Positions 1-9,408 of a stretch of DNA of 57,032 bases are shown here, piece after piece. The translations under genes were made by a program, and so were the position numbers. Position 1 is the first letter of the stretch, and every line of letters begins with the position of its first letter. The stretch is from the NCBI GenBank assembly GCA_002803225.1, contig NXFV01001988.1:1-57032 (forward strand), given 5' to 3'. The stretch comes from Gamarada debralockiae. Its lineage: Eukaryota > Ascomycota > Leotiomycetes > Helotiales > Hyphodiscaceae. A model generated the notes under the pieces. The model saw only the letters and a list, made by a program, of their open reading frames with translations, was not told where the DNA came from and searched no databases.

Positions 1-131
1 GGTGGAATGAACGTCCTGATGACTAATCTAGCCTTCAAAAGCAACACTCACGACATAATCACATCCAGCTCTCCCAAACCTCATTGCCACGTTTTCTGGA
101 TGCAATTGATCATCATGCTTCAGTCTTCTCA

Positions 132-1946
132 ATGACTGGGGCAGTCCCTTCTGATATCGTCTATTCCCCTCTCGTCGAAGCTGATGCGATCCGACTCATT
201 CAACTTCAGCCTCGCTCAATAAGTGGGGTAGGCGGGGGCATCAGCTGTACAATCCAGCATGCCATACTCTCGGAAAGGCCATGCTATGAAGCGCTTTCAT
301 ATGCTTGGGGCGTTAAAAATTCACCGAAGACGATCCTAATTGGTGGAAAAGCATGCCATGTTCGCGAGAATCTTTGGTCGGCTTTGGATCACCTCCGTCG
401 ACATCACGATCCTCGGCTGTTATGGATTGATGCGCTTTGTATCAATCAGCAAGATACGGCGGAGCGTAATCACCAAGTTGATCTGATGGGAAGAATATAT
501 AGCGAGGCTCGAAGAGTTGTGGCGTGGCTCGGGAACTCTGATTCTATGAGTGTAAAGGCTTTCCGACTCCTGGCCAGGACCGGCATTGATTCCCAATGGA
601 GGAAGTCTTCTCAAAAGATAATTCTATCAGAGGAGGATAGCGTTAAGCACCTTGCCACCGACGAAGAATTGTTTGCTATCGAGAGGGTCTGCTTTCGGCC
701 TTACTGGTATCGCCTTTGGATCATCCAGGAGCTCATTCTCGCCGAAGATATTGTACTCCAGTGCGGCTATGATGTCGCAAGCTGGGAAAATGCTTGTACG
801 ATGTTTAACCTCTTTGAAAAGCATATTGCAGTACCTCCTAAGCTACTTGGCATCCATCATCGCACCAAGACCAAAATTCTTGATATACATGAGAGTGTTG
901 CCGCACGGTTGTCTCGCGAATGGGAAACTAGGCTGAACAGAAGGTTCCGTCATCCAGAAAGCGGTCGATCTTGGGTAGACCTTTGCCAGGACTACCATGA
1001 AAGCCTATGTGAAGACCCACGGGATAAAATCTTTGGCCTCCGTTCTTTAGTAGCACATTGCTGCAAGGTGGCCGTGCCAGCAGATTACTCCTTATCCTTG
1101 GTTCAACTCTGCAGTTCGTTGCTACAACACCACTTCCTTCGACATTCGTGTATGCTTTTCATAGCCCAGCGCTTCCATCAAGCAGTCAGACTAACGGCGC
1201 AAGGATTCCCGACAACCTTGCCGTCCTTCCACGAACTTCCTGTCAACGGCCAGTTTTACGTGACAGGAAATGTGCGGGGACGCATCTCGCATATCACCCA
1301 CCCACTGAATAACATCGGTTATGTTGGCCGCGAAGAATCTTCCACGTTCTTGCTGCTTTCAGATGTGAGCAAGCGCCGCTTGGAACTAGTTGGACGCGGT
1401 CGCTCTGGTCCTTTCCCACAAGACCTACAGGTCACCACAGAGAGGGACCTGATCTGTTCGCTCCCCCAAAACAAGTCTTCCGGCGCCACCATTCCCACGC
1501 CCCCTGTGTTTCCCAACTACATCGGGAATGCGCACGGAACTTTGTCTCAGGCTTCTTGGGAACTTCAAGAGACGATGCGTCAGCTCGTAAATGATGCCCA
1601 GAATGCTGTTTCGGGTACCACTTCGAGTAATAGCAGGCTTTGCATCGAAGAAAATGGATTTATAGGCTTGGTGCCAAATGAAACTCGAGTCGGGGACATG
1701 GTCTGCCAGTTTCTGCATTCAGACATCGTTATCATCGTACGCATGATCGAGCAGACCCGGCATCATGAGATCATCGGTAGAGCGATTGATTTTCTGGTCT
1801 CCGAGTCAAAATTCCCTTTTCAGGCATTTGGAGCTCGGGTGGGAGATCTTTTTGATGTGACGGACTGCCGTGTTGATTTCAAACTTGATATTCCCACGCT
1901 GCAGTTGTTGACGAGAGCATCGGCACATAGGAATAAGGTATGGTAA
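132..1946 (+). CDS. HET-domain protein (heterokaryon incompatibility family)
   Basis: Single uninterrupted frame; the first in-frame ATG is at 132 (the frame is open upstream but has no ATG), giving 604 residues. The N-terminal half carries the HET domain: a YEALSYAWG block, then LLWIDALCINQQD and VVAWLGN, followed by the WIIQELILA block. HET domains are known from proteins that trigger incompatibility-type cell death in filamentous ascomycetes; the trigger of this one cannot be told. The C-terminal half has no domain I recognise. It is intact, with no stops or frameshifts. Only 131 bp of upstream sequence is in the window. A second, divergent HET gene lies at 26814. Family assignment is firm; biological role is inferred. 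Confidence 0.93.
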   Translation: MTGAVPSDIVYSPLVEADAIRLIQLQPRSISGVGGGISCTIQHAILSERPCYEALSYAWGVKNSPKTILIGGKACHVRENLWSALDHLRRHHDPRLLWIDALCINQQDTAERNHQVDLMGRIYSEARRVVAWLGNSDSMSVKAFRLLARTGIDSQWRKSSQKIILSEEDSVKHLATDEELFAIERVCFRPYWYRLWIIQELILAEDIVLQCGYDVASWENACTMFNLFEKHIAVPPKLLGIHHRTKTKILDIHESVAARLSREWETRLNRRFRHPESGRSWVDLCQDYHESLCEDPRDKIFGLRSLVAHCCKVAVPADYSLSLVQLCSSLLQHHFLRHSCMLFIAQRFHQAVRLTAQGFPTTLPSFHELPVNGQFYVTGNVRGRISHITHPLNNIGYVGREESSTFLLLSDVSKRRLELVGRGRSGPFPQDLQVTTERDLICSLPQNKSSGATIPTPPVFPNYIGNAHGTLSQASWELQETMRQLVNDAQNAVSGTTSSNSRLCIEENGFIGLVPNETRVGDMVCQFLHSDIVIIVRMIEQTRHHEIIGRAIDFLVSESKFPFQAFGARVGDLFDVTDCRVDFKLDIPTLQLLTRASAHRNKVW

Positions 1947-2187
1947 TGAAACACAAGGACCGAGAAGGAGAATGTACTATTATTATCGGCCATTCAGTGG
2001 CATGTTGTAAAACAATTGAATGGACCCATCAAAAGTCCAGCGAGAAAGCAACAGCATTCAATCCGAAGCCCGCCGCCTCGTTTGTTGCCCCCTTTCGCTT
2101 CCCTGCCCTTCTCTGCCGCTTTGGCTCGAATTACTTCAACCTAGATAATAGAAATGGAAAGATTGAGCAGATGGTCTGATGTGTTGG

Positions 2188-2422
2188 GAATTGTTCAACC
2201 ATTAGAGCAATTCGAAAAGAGCTTTATCTGTATTGACTTCCGAGTTCTAGATCACTCAAAGTCATTTGAACGATTTGAATAGAGCGTTATCCTCATCCAC
2301 AGCTCGTTTCTGAATCGGTTAAACTGCTTGAACGTTTTAAAGGAAGTTTTATCGTCATTCACTTATTAAACCCGAATCACTCAAATTATTTAAACAATTC
2401 AGAGCCTTTTAAATCTAGGTAA
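2188..2422. repeat. Imperfect ~62-bp tandem repeat, about 4 units
   Basis: Units start near 2188, 2251, 2314 and 2376 (spacing 62-63 bp). Each carries an ATCACTCAAA- or ATCGGTTAAA-like start, then a TTGAACG / TTTAAAC block and a GAGCGTTATC-like block. Divergence between units is high. Similar GAACGATT/AATCGTTC words recur in the P450 introns and near 9250. Confidence 0.6.
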
Positions 2423-2459
2423 GGGAATATCTAAGTCTTTTTCCTCTGGTCTTTTAAGA

Positions 2460-2914
2460 TATTCAAAGCTTGTAAAATTTTACCAAGCCCTGTAACAGCC
2501 TGTAATTCACACTAGGGTCGCCGTAAAATCAGAGTGATCTCCTGTCCTCGTCGTTCTCATTGTCGTCAGTCGTATCGTCATCGTCGATGTGAGCACTTGT
2601 GTATAACTGCCCAAACTTTTCAGAACATTCAAATTCGGCCATAAATTCAGGGGCGGATCGGCCTATTCAGTGATTTTAAATATCTATAGCTCCCTTGTTC
2701 GCAATCTTCTCTCCCTAGATTCTGGGATGTATTTCAGATTTGTAGTTGTGTATGAACTTAGAAGAATTCAGGAAGTCAAGCGATAATATATCAGATAAGT
2801 ACCGAGAAATGAGGCCTCACTAGTCAAGCTGCGCCTCATCTCGAGGCTTCGCCTCCACGAGCGACGTGGCTGAAGGCTTGAACACTTCCCCATCTGTTGA
2901 TTTTGCATGAGTAT
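2460..2914 (+). repeat. Dispersed ~450-bp repeat, copy 1
   Basis: Begins TATTCAAAGCTTGT and ends TTTTGCATGAGTAT. It aligns in the same orientation with 8782-9228, sharing long nearly identical stretches (for example AAATTCAGGGGCGGATCGG and the GAGGCTTCGCCTCCACGAG hairpin). Relative to copy 2 it has about 20 extra bases in a CGTCGT-rich tract and lacks a ~29-bp segment near its 3' end. No coding capacity is seen. Confidence 0.85.
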
Positions 2915-3912
2915 TTCGGCATTTATGGGGCAGCTGCAGCCGAGGGCAAAATAAGGCTGGGAAACGGGGGTGCCGAGAGTTTTATATATGGCGAATGCAA
3001 AAGACTCCAGGAATTATCAAGAAAGGTCTAGACTAGAAAGAAGAAAGACCAAGCAAAGCTTCGAGAATCTCCTTTATTGTAGACAAGGGAAGCCTTTCTG
3101 CCGCGTTGCGCCACAACCGCAGAATTTCGATCTCTTCGCAGATCTCAACGGCCTGGTGAGATCCTCGAAGGTATTAAAAAAAAAAATAAAAAAATAAAAA
3201 AATATATAAAATATAAAATTAAATTTATTCTTCAAACCCATCATAATTGTACAAGAAGAATTTCAAAAATACAATTGAACGCAAAGGTTGATTCCAGACT
3301 ATTTCTCATTTATCACGCGAGCGACAGCTTTGGAAGAGCTTATGTGGCTGTCACCGATCAGTACCTTTGGTATAAATATTTGGCTCTTTGTCATTGTCTA
3401 AATTCAAAACTTCTTGGATCCCTGATGAATGAACACATCAGAGATGCCGCATCAGTTCAAATTTACGCGACCGCTCCATACCATCAGTTCTGAAGCATAC
3501 GTGATGCTGTAGAGATTCGAAGGTCACCAGCATGGTTTTAATTGCAGAAGGATATCCAGAAGCAAACTTATCGCTGAGATTGACAACGACATAGACAGCG
3601 ACAACGAAATTCAAACGGACAGCCACAAAGCCGCAGAAACCAAGAACAAGCCAGATCTTGGAGTATGGCCACAATCGATGGTTGCCATCCAGCCTAGCTT
3701 GTCCATAGAGCATGTGCAAGTACATGCACAAAGAAGCCAATTTTAGGAGGGGACTTTCCAATTCATCTTGCATGGAATCCGTCTATGCAAGACTCTGAGG
3801 ACATTAATAAATGTCAAGACCACGTGTTTCATCAATATCAAAAGCGAAAGAGAAGGGTGCTTGTAGACGAGCTGTGTTGATTACATTACATTAGGCATTA
3901 TATAACAGGGTA

Positions 3913-4809
3913 TCAAAGGCTGATTGCAGTAAGCACACTGACGAGAAGTGTTGATAGCAGTGTGAGTCTTGCTGCTGAAGCCTGACTGCCAGCACTTGCA
4001 GACTTCGAAGTGGTCACGGTCGAGGTAGAGGAAGTCGATGTTGAAGCCGAACTCGATTTTCCAGTCGTTGACGCTGTTGCCAAAGCCCCCGTTCCACTAG
4101 CTGTGGTAGTAGCCTTTGGCGTAGACGAAACTGTCCCCGACGAAGTAGTGCTTTGCGTATCACTGCCAGAAGTCGATACGGCACTGCCACCCTCCTCAGC
4201 CTGCATATCAGCCCAACTCAAATATGTAACCCCTGGACATGCCGCTGTGCATTCGTACGTCGACTTATACGCATCGGTGTTGTTGACATTGGCAGGGTAG
4301 AACGCCTGGCTGCAATTCCTTGCACAGTTGTACGCCGAACAAGGCACGTTATCTGGATCAGCCACTCCCTGCCCTGCAAGCTCCGCTGGAGTCCACTTCC
4401 CCGTTCCATTTGTAAATGTGAATTCGTCGCTGTATTCGAAGCCTGAGGGACCGTCTGCGTAGGGATCTTGATTGAATTCCATAGTGACGATCGAGTAGGA
4501 GGAAGCGTCGGGACCGACGGAGGCGGGAATTTGGAAAGTCAATTCGGTGGTTGCGATCGCGGACGAGTTGACGAGATAACAGGAAGGCTCTGAGCCCCAA
4601 CCTGGCGCGCTGATGGAGAGGTAGACGCGGAAGCTGTCGAACATCGCATCGAAGGAGGAGGCGCCTGAGGAGAGGTCATTGGTGATTTGGAGTTTCGCAT
4701 CTGTATCTGCGGCGACTGTTGAGGAGAAGGACAGTTTCTCGAAAGCGAGAGTAAAGGATACGCTGGAGAGCGCCAGCAAAGTGGCTTGAACAAAAGATGG
4801 ACGCATCAT
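3913..4809 (-). CDS. Predicted GPI-anchored, Ser/Thr-rich cell-surface protein
   Basis: Uninterrupted 298-residue frame starting at an ATGATG. A hydrophobic signal peptide occupies residues ~1-22 (cleavage probably after TLA). An ectodomain follows with several N-glycosylation sequons and a Cys cluster (PCSAYNCARNCSQ, then YECTAAC). From ~residue 205 to 275 it is almost pure Ser/Thr/Ala/Gly, as in wall-spanning stalks. It ends in a hydrophobic tail preceded by a small-residue omega-type site (SAGSQASA), the usual GPI signal. The likely location is plasma membrane or cell wall. I do not recognise the ectodomain family. It is transcribed away from the P450 at 5635, with ~825 bp between. Confidence 0.85.
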   Translation of the reverse strand: MMRPSFVQATLLALSSVSFTLAFEKLSFSSTVAADTDAKLQITNDLSSGASSFDAMFDSFRVYLSISAPGWGSEPSCYLVNSSAIATTELTFQIPASVGPDASSYSIVTMEFNQDPYADGPSGFEYSDEFTFTNGTGKWTPAELAGQGVADPDNVPCSAYNCARNCSQAFYPANVNNTDAYKSTYECTAACPGVTYLSWADMQAEEGGSAVSTSGSDTQSTTSSGTVSSTPKATTTASGTGALATASTTGKSSSASTSTSSTSTVTTSKSASAGSQASAARLTLLSTLLVSVLTAISL

Positions 4810-5634
4810 TGCGAAGTATTAATGTATTAAATTGTGAAGGCAATGGAAAGAATGTGGCTTGCTGGAGAAAAGGAGTGACTTCAAGATATGTACCTTGAGA
4901 GAGAAAAGCGTATCAGTACGAGATTAAAAATCTACCTAGGGCTAAGAGGCACAGCATGGCCTAGCACGCCGAATCTCACGATGTTAGTAGAGAAAAGGTG
5001 TTAAACGAAATTGGACAAGACACATTTGGATCGTTGACCGAGGAAATTACCCCGCAAATGCAGGTGATTGGAACCCCACTTTTAATTGGAGAATGAGAAG
5101 CTTTCTGTTTTGAGTGTAAATTTGACATCAAGGCTTCAGTATTGCCGGGAAGGAGGGGTTTTCCAATTATGAAATCTTTAATTAGAAGCAGAATTCCTTT
5201 CTCGGCATGGCCACGTACTTAGTTCTCGAAGTTCACGGTCCAACACATCCGGGCGACCGCAACAGCCCGCAATGAGAATTCGTAATCGTGTAAACAACTG
5301 GCCGGTTACATGCAGAAGCACTATCAGCCTGTGATCCGCCGCCAATGAAGTCTTGCTCCTCGACCAAGGTATAGATAGAGGCACTGCTTCGCAGCCAACA
5401 CTGTACAGTACAGTACCTAGGTGGCCGGCTCTGGCTGACGTACGATATACGAAGTAGTGCTTATGGATGTCAAAGATTGAATGACTGTATTCATATACAA
5501 AGCCAGAATGGCAAAATGAATAATCGTGCATCCAGTGGTCGCATATAATCCTGTCGTATACTCAAGATGTTGTTTCGATATTGAGTTCTCCCCCACTCTC
5601 GCAGCGTCCTGCTCAACCCACCCTCTTCGCCTTT
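4810..5634. other. Intergenic region between divergent GPI-protein and P450 genes
   Basis: The probable promoter region for both flanking genes. Short open frames on both strands look random. No repeat or RNA gene is recognised. Confidence 0.5.
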
Positions 5635-7615
5635 ATGATGCTTTCGACCTGGTTCCTTGTGGCCTCTGCCTTGATCTACATTCTCCTTTCATATCTCATT
5701 ACCTACTTCTTTCAATACAAAATTCTTCGTGGTATTCCTGCTCCATCACCTTTCGCAGCATCCTCGAGATTCTGGCTCCTCTACCAGTCCAGGAGGGGAA
5801 GACGATATTTGAAAGTGCACGAAGCGCATGAGCGATTAGGAACTTTTGTACGACTTCAACCAAATCATATTTCTATTGCAAACATTGATGCAATTCCAAT
5901 AATTTATGGTCATGGTTCCGGTTTTCTGAAGAGGTGAGTTTTCTCCTCTGTCAATTTTGAAGTCAACGAATCAAAGGCCAACTGTTTAATTCGAAGTATA
6001 AATTGAAAGCCAGGGCTTTTACAGTTTCTTCCCTGATATTCAATTGTTGACTCTTCTTCAGCGATTTCTATGATGCATTCGTCACCGTCAGTCCAGGTCT
6101 TTTCAGTACCCGAGACAGAGAAGCACACACCCGCAAACGCAAAATCATATCGCACTCCTTCTCCGCCAAGAGTGTTACCCAATTTGAGCAATACATGCAC
6201 TCCAATATCGATGAGTTCACTCGCCAATGGGACCTCTTGTGCTCCAAAACCAATCCTTCAGATAAACTGAACGATTACGCTCGGCTCGACTGCTGCCAAT
6301 GGTTCAACTATCTGACCTTCGATACCATCGGAGACTTGGCTTTCGGAGCACCCTTTGGAATGCTCAAGGCCGGTGGTAAGGATGCTGTTGAAATTATGGA
6401 ACGTCCTGGAGCCAAACCCAAGGTGGTGAATGCGATTGAATCGTTCAATAAAAGAGGAGCTGCTTTTGCGGCACTAGGATGGTGAGTTACATTGTCTCGT
6501 TTCTCCTATATGGGACAGTGTCATGGGTGCAGTTCTTGAATCGTTTATGATGAGTGAACGATTCAAATCCAGCCCATCCGGAACTGTTTCTTCGCTGTGA
6601 TTCTTGAATCGTTCATCAGGAGTGTCCGATTGAACTTCTCCTGAAAAGGACTTTGACTAACTTTCCGATGTTGACAGCTTCCCGGCATTGAAGAAATATG
6701 CTCGATGGTCTCCGGATCCATTTTTCCGCGACGGTGTCAATGCGGGTGCAGAAGTCGCCGGCATTGGAATCCTCAGAGTGAATCAGCGATTGAGCGCCTC
6801 TACAGAAGAGAAGAACTCTCGTGTAGATATTCTAGCCCTCCTTATGGAGGGGAAAGATGAGCATGGTCAGCCACTTGGGCGTGACGAGCTTACGGGTGAG
6901 GCTATGACTCAATTGGTGGCGGGCAGCGACACTACAAGTAATACTCTTGGCCCGTACGAATGAATCCCTCAACGAGATTGAATGATTGAAAACCTGCTAA
7001 CGTACTGTCTAGTCTTATGTATTGGATCCTGAAGACTCCAGGAGTGCTGACCAGACTGAGAGCGGAGATGGATGCTACAATTCCAATCCCAGAGTCGTTC
7101 ATAGCATTTGAGACAATCAAAGCCCTCCCTTAGCAAGTGGATCCGTCAACCTGAGTGAACGATCACTGAGTCCCAATTTCTACAGTCTTAGAGCCGTAAT
7201 CAACGAATCCCTCCGCATCCACCCCACCAATTCCCTCGGTCTCCCGCGCGTAGTCCCAGTCAACGGGTCTGGTGTCACCATCTGTGGAAAATTCTTCCCT
7301 GCGGGAACCGTCCTGTCCGTACCAACATGGACCATCCACCACAGCAAAGAAATCTGGGGCTCCAACGCGGACGAATTCGTGCCCGAACGATGGTATAATC
7401 TTACCGAAACGCAGAAGAAGGCGTTCATGGCATGGGGAATTGGACCAAGACAGTGTACTGGTCGGAATGTGGCGGAGATGGAGGTCATGCTTCTGATTGC
7501 GACGATTGTGAGGCGGTATGAGTTTGAGCTCTATGATCAGGTGTTGGTTACAAGTGAGGGGTTCTTGAATAAGCCTGTTAGGTGTGAGATTGGGATTAAG
7601 AAACGCGTGGGATAG
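5635..7615 (+). CDS. Cytochrome P450 monooxygenase (fungal, microsomal)
   Basis: Five exons: 5635-5933, 6062-6481, 6678-6953, 7013-7132, 7186-7615; reading phase is kept at every junction. The start is the ATGATG at 5635. The protein opens with a membrane anchor (residues ~3-28) and a proline-rich hinge (RGIPAPSP). The I-helix oxygen-binding motif is AGSDTT, the ExxR is ESLR, the PERW block follows, and the haem loop is WGIGPRQCTGRN with the cysteine ligand. The loop has W where F is usual and T after the cysteine, both uncommon. It resembles benzoate-hydroxylase/pisatin-demethylase-type P450s; the substrate is unknown. Intron 4 (7133-7185) is GC-AG, and intron 2 contains repeats. No other pathway genes adjoin it, so a biosynthetic cluster is not supported. 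Confidence 0.9.
6520..6660. repeat. Duplicated AATCGTT/AACGATT hairpin module inside P450 intron 2
   Basis: Two tandem segments each begin TTCTTGAATCGTT and contain an opposing half. In the first copy TTGAATCGTT and AACGATTCAA form perfect 10-bp arms around an 11-base loop; the second copy is degraded. It lies wholly within the 196-bp intron 6482-6677. Confidence 0.6.
7133..7185 (+). other. GC-AG intron in the P450 gene
   Basis: Exon ends at CCCTTA, donor GCAAGT, acceptor CTACAG. Splicing here gives ALPYLRAVINESLR, the expected K-helix region, and removes a stop codon present in the unspliced frame. Confidence 0.85.
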
Positions 7616-9408
7616 AGAACTAGTTTGCCAGTTGAGATAACCAGAGAAGGGAATGAAGAAAACTGATCTCTTGTGACGAGGTCTGAAGTAATTTATGCTG
7701 TGGATCAATAGGCGTTTGGTTTCCGTCCTTCGATTGCCTGTCACAAGAGGAACATGGGAGTTGGGTGTCGTTGCTTGGAACTCCTGCTTGGGACTGTTCA
7801 TCATACCTCACTACTTGCGCGCAATGGAAGTCGAAGAGGAAGTACGCTCGAATTTAGTCCAGCTAAGTAGATGCGTGACCAGTCTAAGACCAGGTCAAAG
7901 TTGAATGTATAAACCTTTAGCGACTCATGGATTAGCACCCCCCTCCCCTGACCCCCTTTTCTGAGTGCTCAGTGCTCTTTCGCGCGCCATCCAACTCCAT
8001 GGACATACCTCTCAAGCTTGGGCAAGTTCCATCGCCTGGGAAAGACGATTCGGTGTGAGAAAAATTAATTAATTAATAAACAGGCCGCTGCAGCCCTCTA
8101 TATTTCTCTACCCCTTAAACGGGATTCTTGTAAGATCGGTAAAGAAAGGCATCCCAAGCAGATCATACTACCGATTTAACCATGCAGTGAGAAAAGATAC
8201 GTCTTCTGGTCCTTGCACTAAAGATCTGATATACGAAGATCGTTGAGGCTCTCCGCTCGGCGGAGACTTTCGAATTTGAGTAGCTCGACTATGGTTTCTT
8301 GATTTCGATTGAAAGCTATGAGATGAAGACTCTCCGCTCCGGCTTGGGGTTAGAGTAGATAAGGAGCAGCCAATCGCCAGCTGCCACGGCCACGGCCACG
8401 AAGGAAATGGACGGCTCGAGAGTCGATGAAAAGAGAAACGTCAAAGTTGCGATACGAGTATTATCGGCTTGAAGTCAACGTCCAGTTGCACTGATGACAC
8501 CCGCTGGCGCCTGGGGGTGCTTAATAATAAGCCTAACGACAGCGTCGTGGCCACTCAGCGACCGCCGATCGAGACATTGGAGACAGTCGACGCCCAGAGT
8601 CCGGAGAATTGGGCTCCCATACACTCTGTCTACGGAAGCCTGCAGGGTATTAGTAGTTAAGTGAGCGGCGATGAGCAAATACCTGTTGTTGCATATTTGT
8701 TTGCGGCTTTTTGCAAGAGTGGGTTGAAGGTGAAGTTGAACGATATGGAAGTCGCGGTCAAAAGTCTCGGGATTACAGCGTATTCAAAGCTTGTAGAAAT
8801 TTACTAAGACCTGTAACAGCCTGTAATTCACACTGGGGTCTCCGTAAAACCAGAGTGATCTCCTGTCGTCGTCGATGCGAGCACTCTTGTACAACTGCCC
8901 AAGCTCTTCAGAACATTCAAATTCGGCCATAAATTCAGGGGCGGATCGGCCTATTCAGTGATGTTAAATATCGATAGCTCCCTTGTTCGCAGTCTTCTCT
9001 CCCTAGATTCCGGAATGTATTTTAGATTTGCAGCTGTGTATGAACTTGGAAGAATTCAGGAAGTCAAGCGATAATACATAAGGTAGGTAGCGAGAAATGA
9101 GGCCTCACTAGTCACATGTCCACTTTTACCGCGGTTACACGAGCTGCGCCTCATCTCGAGGCTTCGCCTCCACGAGCGACGTGGCTGAAGGCTTGAACCT
9201 TCCCCATCTGGTGATTTTGCATGAGTATAGAATAGAAGTTCTTCCCCGACTCCATTAATGTTTTCGTGAATCGTTTAAGGTGGTTGAATCTATCGCGAGA
9301 GTGGGGAAGCGGTTCCGAAGAAGGAAGTGCCTGACACAAACGAGGCTCCAGGTAAGCAAGCCTCAGTGTAAATATCAATTCGTTTTTTGACAAGAAATAA
9401 AAGCAAAG
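7616..9408. other. Gene-free stretch between P450 and zinc-finger/DUF6594 gene
   Basis: No coding sequence can be supported. The only distinct content is the second copy of the dispersed repeat at 8782-9228 and a TTAATTAATTAAT tract near 8067. Confidence 0.55.
8782..9228 (+). repeat. Dispersed ~450-bp repeat, copy 2
   Basis: Direct-orientation partner of 2460-2914. Substitutions between the copies are mostly transitions. It carries a ~29-bp segment (CACATGTCCACTTTTACCG and following) absent from copy 1. The pair brackets the GPI-protein and P450 genes. Confidence 0.85.

Larger units (their letters stand above)
1947..3912. other. Gene-free stretch with repeats
   Basis: No convincing coding sequence. 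It holds a ~62-bp tandem repeat (2188-2422), one copy of a dispersed ~450-bp repeat (2460-2914) and an A/T-rich run near 3178-3230. The short open frames here lack codon structure and family resemblance. Confidence 0.6.

Noticed and set aside
5581..5634. Upstream extension of the P450 beginning at a TTG
   Set aside because: No ATG in that stretch; the ATGATG at 5635 directly precedes the membrane anchor.
2460..9228. LTR retrotransposon with 450-bp LTRs
   Set aside because: The interior has a GPI protein and a P450, no gag/pol, and the repeats lack TG...CA ends and a primer-binding site.
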